From: Massariosphaeria phaeospora
Taxonomy: Eukaryota; Ascomycota; Dothideomycetes; Pleosporales
Assembly (NCBI GenBank): GCA_011032825.1
Contig: JAADJZ010000001.1
Location: 434,001-498,000 of the forward strand
Direction: 5' to 3'
DNA length: 64,000 nucleotides
Below, piece by piece: positions 24,428-36,660 of this stretch. Under the pieces are notes generated by a model, which was not told where the DNA came from, did no database searches, and saw only the letters and a program-made list of their open reading frames with translations. A program made the translations under genes and the position numbers. How positions within the stretch are numbered: position 1 is the stretch's first letter; each line of letters begins with the position of its first letter.

Positions 24428-25738
24428 TCACCCCTCCGCCGGTCCCTCCGCCGATCCATACCCACTATCGCGACTCCTCACGCGCTCCAACGGCGCCAAC
24501 TCCTTCCTCGCCTCCTCGCGACCCTTGAACCCAAATTCGAACTCGCCAAACACACTACCCTTCGCCGTCGTAGTCGCCACCGTTGCCGCTCCTCCGTCGC
24601 TCTTGCCCGCTGGCCTAGATTCCCTCACGGTGGGCTTTCGAGATGAAGAAGACTTACTGGTGGTGCTGCTGCGCTTCGATTTCATGCGCATCAGGTCTTT
24701 GAGCGTAAGGACGTGGGCGGAGGCCGAGAGCGCTGCTGCGGCTACTGACGGAGAAGAAGAAGGAGGAGGAGGAAAGGGTGAAGCGGACAATAGCGGAGTA
24801 GGCATCTGCGCCAGAAGCGCCGGATCAATCGACCCCGTCATCACCACATCGCCATCCCCATCTCTCGCCAATTCCCTATCCACCACCTCCACCTCCTCCG
24901 GCACATTTGCCAGCGGCGAGCTAGACGGCACGCTCTTCCTGCGCGTTGCGCTGGCCAGCAGCGCGCCCCAGAAATCCGTCTTCTCGGCTTTGGACTTGGC
25001 GTTCGCGGTCGCGTTGACGTCTTTGCAGTTCTCGGGTTGGAGGATGCCTTCGAAGGTAGTGTTGCGGGGGTTGGTGACGGAGGAGGAGGACGAGGAGCTG
25101 GGGATGGGCAGCGTGGGGAAGATGGTGGTGACGGGGGTGTGGATGCCGAAGCGTTTGCCCCAGCGGCATTCGCTGGGGTAGTCGCATGTGTTCCAGCAGT
25201 CTTTTGGGGGTGTGGGATGGGGGGAATGTGCGGGCGAGTTGGAGGAGGATGAGGAGCTGGAGGAGGAGGACGAGGAGGCCGAGGCCGAGGAAGAGTATGA
25301 TGATGAGGCGGAGACATTGTAGATTGAGTCTCTGCGTCCGCTCCTCCGCCACTTCCCCCACGTCTTCCACCCCTGATAGTCAAACTCGCTTGCGCAAGCG
25401 CGATGCCTCCTGACTTTCTGCGGCCTCAGTGGTTTACGCCACGTCTTGACGGTGGTGGTGCCAGCGCAGAAATGGTGGCCGTCTTCTAGGCAGCGCCGAG
25501 TGACTGCTAGCGAGTACGTGCGGTGGCATTGGTGGCACTGCCAGAGCCATTGGAGTGGCGACGGTGGGCGCGGAGCTGAGGCATCGGGCGCCGGGTACCG
25601 GCGTGCTGGACGCTGAAGGGTAACCCGCGGGAGAAGTGGTGTGCGGGGTGAAAATGGAGACGGCGGAATTGAAAGATGGGAGGGTTTAAAGGGAGTGGGG
25701 TGGATTTCGAGCGGTTTCTTTGGCTTTGGTTCGGGCAT
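24428..25738 (-). CDS. Unrecognised Ser/Pro-rich protein with Cys motif
   Basis: A single-exon frame of 436 aa from the first true ATG (MPEPKPKKPLEIHP). I do not recognise a named family. A conserved-looking island lies at residues 66-92 (WQCHQCHRTYSL, then TRRCLEDGHHFC). Its Cys68, 71, 83 and 91 and His88/89 could bind zinc. A second Cys cluster follows (CWNTCDYPSECRWGKRFG). Between and after these are long Ser runs and Pro/Ala-rich disordered stretches, and a glycine/arginine C-terminus. No signal peptide or membrane segment. Possibly nuclear or cytosolic. The coding call rests on the long open frame and the Cys island. Confidence 0.7.
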   Translation of the reverse strand: MPEPKPKKPLEIHPTPFKPSHLSIPPSPFSPRTPLLPRVTLQRPARRYPAPDASAPRPPSPLQWLWQCHQCHRTYSLAVTRRCLEDGHHFCAGTTTVKTWRKPLRPQKVRRHRACASEFDYQGWKTWGKWRRSGRRDSIYNVSASSSYSSSASASSSSSSSSSSSSNSPAHSPHPTPPKDCWNTCDYPSECRWGKRFGIHTPVTTIFPTLPIPSSSSSSSVTNPRNTTFEGILQPENCKDVNATANAKSKAEKTDFWGALLASATRRKSVPSSSPLANVPEEVEVVDRELARDGDGDVVMTGSIDPALLAQMPTPLLSASPFPPPPSSSPSVAAAALSASAHVLTLKDLMRMKSKRSSTTSKSSSSRKPTVRESRPAGKSDGGAATVATTTAKGSVFGEFEFGFKGREEARKELAPLERVRSRDSGYGSAEGPAEG

Positions 25739-27722
25739 GGTGGGTGGTGTTGATAGAATAGAGAGATCTTGTCGCTTTGAATGTGCTACTTTCTCGTCGG
25801 ATCGAGGCAAGGAGTGGTGTCGATTCGTCTGTGAAAAGGAATTGCTGAAGTGCTGTCTTGACGAATGTTGCAAAGTCCAGCTTTGCTCGGGTATATTTGG
25901 GATCGTAGCGACCGTGTGGAATGCAATGCCGTCTCAAACAGCTTATCTTCAATATAAACCACCTGCGAGGGAAACGAACGTATATGGTAACAGGACGTCC
26001 GGGTGATATTGGAACATGATGAGGCAATCCTTTGTCGATACGCCGGCGACTTCGTGAAAGAAGTGCGGTGGGCAATGTTCTTTGTCTGCATCGACTCCAC
26101 GCGAGATAACACTGTTCAAAAGTCTCTATTCTTTGTCTTGAGCTATGGCACGTGTGTATTGACAGCCACGTGTGCGTGTTTAGAAGACCGGTTCCTTTGT
26201 CTGAAGTGGCTGTTGGGCGCACTGAGTTCCCGAATAATACCGACGGGCGTTCCATGTACTCGTCCGCTATGAACCGTGGGGATATGCTCATGGCACGAGG
26301 TTTCCGATCTCCGCATTGAGTTGAACTTTCTTTTCTAAAGAGTGGTTAATCATGCAGGAATGGGCACTAAGCACATGGTACGAATAATTTTATCCACCCG
26401 GAAACTATACGGAGAACCTTGGAATTGAGAGATACTTAACGGCGTAGTAGGAGTGCGGTTAAAGTATGTACTGACCGGCCCAAGCTCTGGAGGTACTCCA
26501 TCGTGGAAAGGTCGATTTGATATGCCAGAACGATACGAGTCCTGCGTGCGGTGTCGCGTGACCACGCCACTCGATAGGCGTGTGAACAAAAGGGAAAATT
26601 ACGACAATGCTGCTGTCTTCTCGTATACGTCAAGAAACGACCACCTAGCCCAAAAAGGTATCCAGTCAGTCAGCTGTAAACAACAGCACCTCAGCGTCAA
26701 TCCACGAGCGTCCCCTATCACCCCAAAACCGGATCCACGATAGCGCGCCTAACAACCCGGAGGATGCGATTGGAGGCGTATGTCAAAGACCACTCTATCT
26801 AGAAAACGCCTCAAATGGACAAAGGCTCGACCCGACTCAGCTGCGCCTTGGAAGCAGGAAGCGAGCGTAATCCTGCGAATACCGTAAGCGTACAGACACA
26901 CTTGATATCAAGCCGAACCTTGGCATGGGAGCAACATATCAAAATGCCCTAGCGGTTCGACCAGTGATAGTGGCGGGTGGCATGTCGCGGTATCTTTGCA
27001 CGCGGGTGTCATGGCGCCCTAGAGGTCAGGAGATGGACTTGGCCCGCTCAGCTCATCTCGCTGCAAACTAAGACGTGGAGCAGAGATAACGGAGTATCGT
27101 GCTCGGTGTTCTGTGTTCCTTCCGCGGCCTTCAACGTGGGACGTCAAGAGTGGATACTGGGTAGATAGAATGCAGAACGTGACATCATTAATTGCTAGCG
27201 TTTCCTGACACCTCGTCTGCCGAATATGGGGTAGACTACTAGGACGCGTCGAAAGATAGTTGTCCTGATGGGCAGAAGCTCTGCAGGGTGGTTGATTGCA
27301 GTAGACGAAAGATAAGGAAGGATGCTTGGCGTTCGTGTCCACAAAAGCCATCTGAACTGGCGGAGGAATCGGGCTTGGCAGATAAGGCAATGGTTCGATC
27401 CACTACGACGACAAGCCACAATAATATTGGCCATTGATCTCGCAGCCACCATGAGCTCGAGGAGAATCTGTTCAGGGTATCATTCTATGAAATTATGTGT
27501 CCACTATGAAAGGTGTATAAAGGTATTAGAAAGTGTTCAAAGCCAGCTCTATGAATCCGCAATGAGATGCTTAGATATACATCGCGCGAACTTACGTATA
27601 AAGATCATACTAGTATGCCACCCTGCAACTGTCGGCACTGAACCACCGGGAAAGACAGGCGCAATTCTTGGTATCTCAAACTCCATATAATGCTTCCTCT
27701 AAAAATTGAGGATGGAAACAAA
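25739..27722. other. Intergenic, 2 kb
   Basis: Between the upstream side of the Cys-motif gene and the 3' end of the ammonium transporter gene. Only short frames without motifs. Nothing supported. Confidence 0.4.
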
Positions 27723-29506
27723 TTAGACCTTCTCAGGTCCAGCAGCAACCGCGTGGCGATCACCGCCAATGCCAAGATGCGCAGTACCATCCCGGCTGTC
27801 CTCGCTGGGAGCCTTGCCCTCCAACATCTGACTATGTTGAGGGATGCCGTGGCGTTCGCCTTGAGGAACTGAGTGCTCGCCATTCAATGGCTCGCTCTTA
27901 GCGGGCGTCCAGGCCAGGTAGTCACGACGGACCTCGACGTAATCGTAAGCGAACTCGCCGAGCTGATCGTCGTCCATACCGAGGAGCTCAGCTTCCTCAG
28001 ATGCACGGAGCTTCAGTCCAGGAATTTTGTCGATGACAAAAGCGAGGAGGGCGCTGACGACGAATGTGTAGGCAGTGACGGCCACGATGTAGGCGATCTG
28101 AATGTACATTTGCTTCCAGTTGTGATGAGTCCAGCCACCGGCCGAGATTCCAGCATTGACGCCGTCGAGACCGAGGATGTAGGGAGCAGTGAAGAGGCCG
28201 TTGAAGAGGAGGCCAACCATGCCGGCGACGCCGTGCTCAGCGAAAACATCCATGGCATCATCAATCTTGATCCAGTATTTGACTACGATCGAGTTAGCAT
28301 CAGAATAGAAGAAAGCACACAAAATACGTACTCTTGGTAGCAAAGTTGGCAACAACGCCAGTGGTGATTCCAAGAATGACAGCGGCCCATGGCGGGATGT
28401 AACCAGACGCGGGAGTAGCGGCAACAAGGCCAGAGATGGCACCGGAGCACCAGCCGACCATAGACCACTTGCGAGCAAGACGCCAATCTAGAAGAACCCA
28501 GGTCATGGCCGCGAACATGGCAGTGATGTTGGAGTTCCAGCAAGCCATCGTCGCGCGGAGGTTGGCACCGAAAGCGGAACCACCGTTGAAGCCCAACCAC
28601 CCGAACCAGAGAAAGACAGTGCCCAGAGTGATCAGGGAGACGTTGTGTGGACGGAAGTTGAGCATCATCTTCTCTTGACGGCGGCCGAGAATCATAGAGT
28701 AGGCGAGGGCGGTCACACCGGAGACGATTTCCACGGGACCTCCACCAGCATAGTCAAGACCGCCCCACTTGTAGAACCAGCCGTTGACGTTCCAAGCCCA
28801 GCACGCGACTGGAGCGTAGACGATGGTAGCCCAGAACCAGATGAAGACCATCATGGGAATTAGGCGGCCGCGTTCGGCAACACATCCGACGACAATGGCA
28901 GCGGTAACGGAGCAGAATTGCATCTGTATGACAGGATAAGCATATGAAGGATATCAGAGATATGGCGTCTGCGTACCTGGTAGAAGGCATAAAGTAGTTC
29001 CGGAATCAAGGGACTTCCGGGGCTTGGAGCTCCCAGAGTCTTCATTAAACCGAATTTGTCCAGGTTCCCGATGAATCCGTTCGTCGCAGTGGCGCTGAAA
29101 GCTAGCGAGTAACCCCAGAAATACCACTGGAATGTGATGACGGAAGCAGAGAACAGACAGGCCCAAATCAAGGACAGAGCTGACTTCCTGCGCGCGAGTC
29201 CGGAGTAGAGGAACCCTAGACCCGGAACCATGACCAACACCATAGCCGAAGCAATGATGATATAGGCCTGGTCACCGGGATTGTACCACTGGTTGAGGTT
29301 GTCGACATCTACGGTTGGATATGCATCAGTACACGAAGGCCAGACATATAGTAGCCTAAAGGAAGCACAAGAGGAGCTGGTGGAGCAGGTTTCATGCTTG
29401 TGGCAGTTCAGAAGTTGGAAGACTCACTTGCGTCTCCTCCGGTATCAGGGTTGGTGCCATTGAATTCGGTAGGCGGGCCCTGCCACGGGTAGGAACCGTA
29501 AGACAT
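27723..29506 (-). CDS. Ammonium transporter, Mep1/Mep3 (MeaA) type
   Basis: Plasma-membrane ammonium transporter of the Amt/Mep/Rh family, about 520 aa. Exons are 29428-29506, 28977-29308, 28332-28923 and 27723-28282; introns of 119, 53 and 49 nt keep phase. Marks include 'VMVPGLGFLYSGLARRKSAL', 'DYAGGGPVEIVSG' and 'KIDDAMDVFAEHGVAGMVG'. The first residue of the pore twin-His pair is Glu (Glu202, in GGGPVE) and the second His is kept (His351). That pattern is known for yeast Mep1/Mep3 and Aspergillus MeaA rather than the Mep2 sensor type, which implies a low-affinity, high-capacity transporter. The cytosolic tail is about 90 residues. Two GATA-type sites lie upstream. Confidence 0.94.
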
Positions 29507-29766
29507 GGCGGTCGAAGGGTGGCGGGTGTGCGTGGAAGGATGTCGTATATGGCAGGTTGTCAGGATAGAATTAGTAATGTATACAAGAAAGCTAAGGACT
29601 GTGAGCGTCAATAGAGAGTGCCCTAAAGGAAGGAGGGACGAAGAGGAGCAGAGGCCGGAACTGTCCCAGAGATATAACAGAAGGCCAGGGAGAAGTCGGA
29701 ACGCTAGAGATGTTCGGCAGCTTCACCGGGGTCTTTTAAGTGTCATGTCAGGGCTCGCGGGTGTTC

Positions 29767-29772
29767 TTATCG
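29767..29772 (-). promoter_or_regulatory. Possible GATA-factor site upstream of ammonium transporter
   Basis: CGATAA on the minus strand, fitting the HGATAR consensus of AreA-type nitrogen regulators, about 260 bp before the start codon. Motif match only; such hexamers are common by chance. Confidence 0.3.
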
Positions 29773-29899
29773 GCCCCTGTCCGCCCGCGATTGAGGCAAA
29801 ATCAATGGAGGCCGCCAGGTCGTGTGGGGTGCGCGTCAGATCTGAAGCTTTGTTCTTTTCCATGCGTCACCACGCAGAGGGCGGCCCACAAAGACGTTC

Positions 29900-29905
29900 T
29901 TATCG
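29900..29905 (-). promoter_or_regulatory. Second possible GATA-factor site
   Basis: Another CGATAA in the same orientation, about 394 bp upstream of the ammonium transporter ATG. Two copies in one promoter of a nitrogen gene is suggestive, not proof. Confidence 0.3.
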
Positions 29906-32900
29906 CGTTGCTGGTTCCGGGGGCGCGTTCCATTGACATGCTGGTACAGTAGTGGCCGATACGACTACTGGGCTCCGCGCTGTCTCAGCCTCCGGTGGCG
30001 GCGCGACGTCGCGGCCCATATCGGACACAGCAGCCAGGACTCGAGGCCGCGGGCGCAGGGCTGGGGGAACGGGGTGTTGTGTCGCGCGACTTGGCGCACG
30101 GGATTTTGCTAAAAGGAAAACGTAGTGTTCGAGGCGAGATAAAGCATGTTGCGCTGATTGGTCGGCAGCGCGTAGGGCCGGGGCACCAAGTTCCGCCGCC
30201 ACCGCCCGAGCTTCCGCTGGCACGCCGAACCATCTCGGCATTACTGCGCCCATCACCAACCCAGCGATAAGCAGCTGCGAGCCCGCTCGTCTGCGCTATG
30301 CCCTCGTTGCCAGTGAGTCTCTTATCAAAGTCCAAACGCTCGCCCGCACCTGTTGGGCGACATCTCACCTGGCAAATTGGCCCGCACGTGGTCAGACACC
30401 CACGCCCGCGTTGCAACCTGAATCCACGGTCCATGGTGTTGCACACTCGGGACGTTGGTCTGAAGCCCACACCCGTCTGCCCGGTATCGGTTTGCAGCTA
30501 AGCAATGTTACCACACGGGCTCTGCTGGGACGCGACCATGGCCAGTGAGTTGGTCCGTCTTGTTGGCCTTTGGATATCTGGAGTCCCTTCGTCTCCCTCA
30601 ACGATCCGAACTCGCATCCGCCGGAGACGCCGTCTCGAGATCGAACCACCATATTCGTTGGCGTTGGACTGTCACGCAAGGCGCTTGTATTTCCTTTGGA
30701 TATGTGGATGCATGCTGCCCTGCAGCTGTCCTCAACGTTCCAGAACCCAATTCGACCACGACCCTACCGAGTACGCCAACTCGTCTCCCAAGGCTGCATC
30801 TCTCCTCGAATACTTGCTTTACCTAGCTCGATTTAGAGCAAACACGCGAAAAGTGCTGATGATTCCAGTCTCTGTTAGCCCGCCGCGTGTGGCATACGGG
30901 AGACTTGGCGCTCCGTGCATCTGCAGGTCACAGAGGCTTCCCGTCTGTCCCCGCGCTGCAAGGCGGGATTGTCGCGAAAGCAGGTGAGCTCAGGCGATTT
31001 GTAGTACGGCTGAACCAATCAAGTGGGTGGGGCGTGGTGGTGCCACGATTTCCGTAAATGGCTCCCGGTACATCGTGGGGGGACATCTGCATTCATCAGT
31101 TTTCGCCGACCCAATCAGTCCCTAGTTCACTGTTCTGCATTTCCCATTCTATTTCCACATCTCTGTCCCATGTGGGATCATGCTCTTGTCTATCTTGCCG
31201 AACGCATTTGTGTAATCAGGAACTTACGAATGGTTTCGTCCAGGGGCCGACAGGCTTCCGGCTTCGGAGCCGCTGACCTGACATTGAAGGTCAGTGGGCG
31301 ATATTTCCTTCTTTGCAGAGCCAACTTTGATTCGATTGTTAGATAGAGCCGCTCTAGGTGCTTGGATCTCACGCACTACTACTCCATCCTCGGCCACATG
31401 CTTGCTCTTGGTTCGAAGTCATCCATCAAAGTAACATCGCGCTAGGTTGCGTCCTAGGGAGCACGAGGGCACAGCACACACCTCGCAAAATTGGATGCGA
31501 ATACTGTTGTTTTCTTTACTCTTTACTAAGGTGGTCATCTCAAGATTCGCAATATTGGAGGCGTGGAAAACCCTACCCCAGTAGGATTCGGAACCTTCAT
31601 TCCTCGATCTCAACACAAGAATTGGCGGTCCTTCCTGGTACACAACATTGAGTGAAGTAACATACTTGCGGCTGAGGTATGCCGTACGGTGGTCACTGTC
31701 ACCATGCAGAATATGATCTTCTGGCTCTGAGGAGGGGGACACGAATGAGTTCATCTAATGCCGTTCTAGGTCTGGGCTTTTGAACGCTTTTGCGATATCA
31801 AAGTAGGAATCCTTACATCGTTACCTACCCTTCATATAAGTGCTCCGAGCTCCAGACACAGCATATGATGATACATGCGCAAGTGACTCGAGGCTCAGTA
31901 CAAGCCCCCTTGGATTCCTCAATCTGCATGGCATCTTCATCAGAACATCGCACACGAACCTTGACGACCTCATATTTACACCAAGGCCAGTCATCTCTTC
32001 CTGTACCCTGGCTTACGCCTGCGTGAAAGACTTCACCAGAGATGTTGATCCCGTGCCGATCAAATTCTTCCGACCACAGTCGGTGGTACCAGGGTGACGC
32101 CAGTAAGGACCCCGGTCGATTATCGCATCTGGTATGCCTTTACAACGCAGGGGGCCAACGCCCAAACTGGCAACAAATATTTGTCCTCTACGAGTGTGAT
32201 CTTTGGGAAGATCATGTATGGAGCAAGAGATAGCTCGCCACAACACTTGGGCTAGTAGTGTCATCATCTCATGATGAAAATTGATGCTGTGCGAGCTATT
32301 CATTTGCTAACGGAATACTTTAGCGGTGCTATTGAGGTGATTCGAAGTCGAGACACACCCTCTCCTCCATGGCTTGGTGTGTACCACAGTCTATTCAGTC
32401 TCTTTGTTACATCGCGCGATGGTTATGTTGGTCACATCGCAGCCAGGCAACAGTCTGTGCCCAGACTCGGAGCTTATGAATCAAGTCTAAGACCTCGCTG
32501 GCATTCTATGTCAGAAGTTAATGCGCTCACATCAATTGCTAGGTCGAGTGTGTGCTGTTCAGTGTCATACACTTGGTTTCCCTGTCACAACTACTTGTAT
32601 AGCTTTACACTGCTATATCCCGAATCTTGGTTGCGGGGAAACCCTGTCAGTTCTGGCACCTGGATCAATGTCTTACTTTCTGCATCATAGACTGCTTGCA
32701 GACGTATCATTGTTCGTCCTGCACCCCGCACTGTAGCAGATGGGTGCCCTGCCTAGCTCTCGGCCTCTCGCCGATCGCGAAGATAGTCTCACTACAGGGG
32801 CCACATTGACCACATCTTCTTTTGACGTTACGATAGGCATTTTCGCAAGATGAAAATGAAACTGGAGCGCGTTACAAGAGCAAGACTTGGTTCGACAAAT

Positions 32901-34556
32901 GGGAAAACAATAAGGTTGGTGTTTTCCCAATCGCAATCTCTTCACGGACAGCAGCTCTAAGGGTCTCTCACAAACGCAGTCTGTCGTCCCCGTCTGCCTG
33001 AGAGTTGGCTGGAATCTAGGCGGCCCTACCGTGTACGACGGAGTAGGTTGAGCCGTAGACGTATTGAAAGGTGTGCCAGAACACTCATATGCTCGCTTGA
33101 CCGCTGGTTCAGTTCTGCCAATCCAAGAGGTTGGATAAATCTATATCTCAAACATTCACGGTTCTCCACATCTTGGCAACACGCAATCCGAAGGTTCAAC
33201 ATCACTCGCCATACTGGATTAGCCATCCATGTCGCACCCAGATTCTCTCACGGCATGCACGGGTATCATCAAGCCGGATAAGGTATTCTTATTAAACCTA
33301 AACTCGATACCATTGGTGGAAGCTCTGCTTTTCTTTTATGTGCTGGAGGGCGGCCGTCGGCAATGGAGATGGAAATGGAAATGGAAATATTTCCAGACAT
33401 TTAGCCGCCGATTCATCGACCATCTGGACCTAGCGTGGATACCCATCCACTCTCCGTGTATCTGGCCGTGAGACTGTGGACGAGCGTAGATCTAGGGAGA
33501 TCTGAGCTTTGTTCACTGAGTGGATGTAGCTGCTATGAAAACTTCTGATATGAGTTGAGTGAGCATCGATCAACACACTTCTCCTTTTCTCCTCCATTCA
33601 TACTAAGCTATGGCGTAGCTACGTGCCCGATCGCGTTATATTGCACGTTGCAGGTCGAAAAGCTGGCCAAGGTCATGTTTGACTGTTTATCTCCTGCTAA
33701 CCATCAGTCAGTCGTTCACTCACAAGGCACACTGCAGCTAATTATGTAGCTAGTACGGCGATTAGCTCTCCATATGGCTCGACGATACTCGCTTACTTCG
33801 GCGTCTCGATTTATTACATCAAGATGCATGCTTCTGGCAATGAACCCCTTGAAAACCTGTCCGCACACTCAGGCCATCCAGTGCCCAGGCCAAACATCTT
33901 GAACAAACTCTTCGGCATCTCGCACATCCGAATTTCTGAGTATGCTACGATGTATACTAGTGCAGCTGCGCGGCATGTATGAGACTGAGCACTGGGCAAA
34001 TTCGACCGTAAGACTACAAGAGGATCACATGTACAAGACTAAAACGATTTTATCCAGCAACAGGCCAGTGAAATCATACGAATACCTCAAACCTACCTTT
34101 ACTTCAGCTACCGTAAAAATCTGCAATAATTGCCGAACGTAAGTCGGCGATATTCTCATCCAATTGGCAAAGCTAGAGCGAGCAGGAGTACTCACAGAGG
34201 GTTTACCAGAGCTCAGGATAACCTTCCCTGCTGGTGTCTACCAAATACTGCGAGTACGTACGGTATGTGCGACTGGACGGATTACGGCACGAGTGCGCGT
34301 GTCAAGCCTCCTACACGCACCTCCACAGATCTGCCGCCTGGGAGTATGCAGGACCCCTGGCCTGCACATGGGGAACGAGTATCAAGCGAACCTGATACGC
34401 GGGCGGCTATATTACCTCAGTTATTAGTCCCTCCGGGTACATCGACGGCCGGGTCGGGTCGGTATCAACACTGCTGCTCTGCTCTATAAGAGGGTTGCGC
34501 TATGGCGAAGGCGTCTTGCTGAACGAACTTATCATTGTTGATATTCGCTGTCCGCA

Positions 34557-35987
34557 ATGGGCGGAGACTTCCCTAACCTCACTCTGGAAATTCTGTCACA
34601 ATGGCCTATTCGGAACGCACTGGATCCCGTCACGCGAAGTTGGTTCCCAGCATATGGGGCTACACTTACCATCGTTGCTACGCTGGTGGTAGCGGCGAGG
34701 ATCTGGTCGCAGTTCAAAAGGAGTACGCATGGACTTGGGATAGATGATGCTGTTGCGTTCGCGGCCTGGGTAATGTCTTTCCTGCTCTATGGAACATGTA
34801 CTGACGGCAATTTCAGACGTTTGCTGTTCTCTTCACCACAGCATGCCTCATCGGTATTTCCGACGCTCCAGATACACCATGTGGTAAATTCTAACCTGGC
34901 TGCACAGGTGTTCTGGAATTTGGGTTTGACAGACATCTATGGGACGTCTCAAGTACGCTCCATAGTCGTGCGGCGCTGGTTCGGACCACGAGCCCTGCTT
35001 GAGGCTGCATGGACTGACGCACATGCAGGTGGAGTGGCTTAGTGAAGGCGCGTTCATCCTGAGCACCTGCATGACAAAGGTGTCAGTTCTTTGCTTCTAC
35101 CGCAGACTGGAAACATCATGCTCGGCAGCATTCAAGCGGATCATCCACTTCTTCATCACACTTACTATTCTTTTTTCCTTTGCTTGTCTTCTGACGCAGG
35201 TTCTGCTTTGCCATCCGACGAGCCAGTACTGGAGGATCCCAAATCAGACACATCCGATCCCGACATGTGCTAGCCAGCACATCTACTACCCTGTTCAGGG
35301 GTTGTTGACCTGCATGTCGACGGTCTACTCGATAGTCATTCCGGTACTGGTCCTCCGGAACCTTCCCATGCCACAGTTCCAAAGGACTGGGCTGCGTGTT
35401 ATCTCTGTCTTGGGTCTTGGGTTTGTCACTCATCCATTGGAAACCCCACCCCAGCGCTAATGCAAAGCAGTGTACTTGCGTCAGGGGTTGTGCGAACAGT
35501 CTTCCTATTCCGCCTTGCACACAGTCCCAATGGGGACGCTACATGGAACGGGTTCAACGTCTTCATCTGGGCGCAGTTGGAGTGCCACCTTGCGCTCATC
35601 TGCGCCTCGCTCCCTTTCCTGCAGCGCTACTCCTCACTGTACCCGAGCGTGCCAATCGTCTTCGCCAACCCAAACGGCAAAGACAGACACGACTCGGTGA
35701 TTTCCAGGGTCAGCAGCTCGCTGTCGGGTCGAATCAAGCAACTATCTTCGGGCCGCAGCAACAGCGTGCGCAACGCTCCCATCTCCGAACCCAGACCCCC
35801 AGCCGTGGAAATTCCAGAATGGGAGTTCGAGACACTCGAGTCGCCACGTCGAGTCTACGCGAGCTCGCCTGTGGATGAGTTCACTTACGAACGGTACGTT
35901 CTGGGCATGTATGGGCCGCCGGCGCCGCCGAAGGATAGCAGGGATGTGTTTGACCAGTACCGCCGACAGCATGGCGAAATCGTGTGA
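34557..35987 (+). CDS. Rhodopsin-domain (Pth11/SAT4-type) integral membrane protein
   Basis: Fungal 7-TM 'rhodopsin domain' protein (PF20684 type), about 409 aa. I fit five exons: 34557-34769, 34817-34853, 34908-34978, 35029-35420 and 35471-35987. Introns are 47-54 nt; all begin GT and end AG, and phases agree. Spliced motifs match the family: 'GFDRHLWDVS', 'EWLSEGAFILSTCMTKVSVL' (the S-CxxKxS helix), 'CLLTQVLLCHP' and 'VLGLGVLASGVVRTVFLFRL'. The tail is Ser/Arg/Pro-rich and cytosolic, ending 'FDQYRRQHGEIV'. Members include the Pth11-like receptors, but ligand and function here are unknown. Two donors (GTATTT, GTTCGG) are weak, so exons 2-3 are less certain. Confidence 0.8.
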
Positions 35988-36660
35988 GGCGTGCGTCGTG
36001 GTGTGGTAGCGGGAGCAGGGGTGCTAATTATATTGGCGCGAGAGGGTGGGAAACGGGGCTTGGCTTGCATATTCTTTGAGCTGTCCAAGTCACCAGAAAA
36101 GTCAGGATGGTTTTTGTTCCGACAACTTCCAGTTCAGAGCCCATAAGTTCACCAGTTTACCAAAGTAGAAGTGACTGAAGAGTGATTCGGAGATCCGCGT
36201 GTAGGAACGCGCCTAGACATGGTGGTGTAACTGTGAATAAGGAGATTAATGCTCTGTGTGTCCTTATGTCTGAATCCGAATGGCGAGAGATAGAGAGCTT
36301 CGTGGTCGAACAGGGGATGTGACGCGGGCTGTTGCAGTGCGGATGCAGTTGCCCTGTGATATCCCCGCATCGTCTTGACAGGATCATGTGTAACAATCGC
36401 AGCCTGGAAGGTTCAGCGACGGCCCTGGATGTGGTTGAGGTGCAATCGGTGAACGACATGTGCTCTCTAACTAAAGAGTGGCCGGCTAAAGGGGGACCTG
36501 CAGATGTCATGCGGGGTGGCTGCTGCACCGGCACCAGCACAAGGCTGCCAAGGCCAGCCAGCTCCATGAGCGAACGTCGTAAACGCATGGCGACCCTCGA
36601 ACCCCACCAGCACTCCCATATACAGGCCCGCCGTGCCGTACCGACGGCGCCGCCACAACC
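35988..36660. other. Intergenic spacer, AP-2 sigma promoter
   Basis: Between two plus-strand genes. No additional feature seen. Confidence 0.4.

Larger units (their letters stand above)
29507..34556. other. Gene-poor 5-kb region
   Basis: The first few hundred bases are the ammonium transporter promoter. The rest shows no gene I can support. On the minus strand an open frame without an ATG (about 32140-31825) and a 111-codon frame with an ATG at 31754 look mildly protein-like and could be remnants of a decayed gene. Confidence 0.4.
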
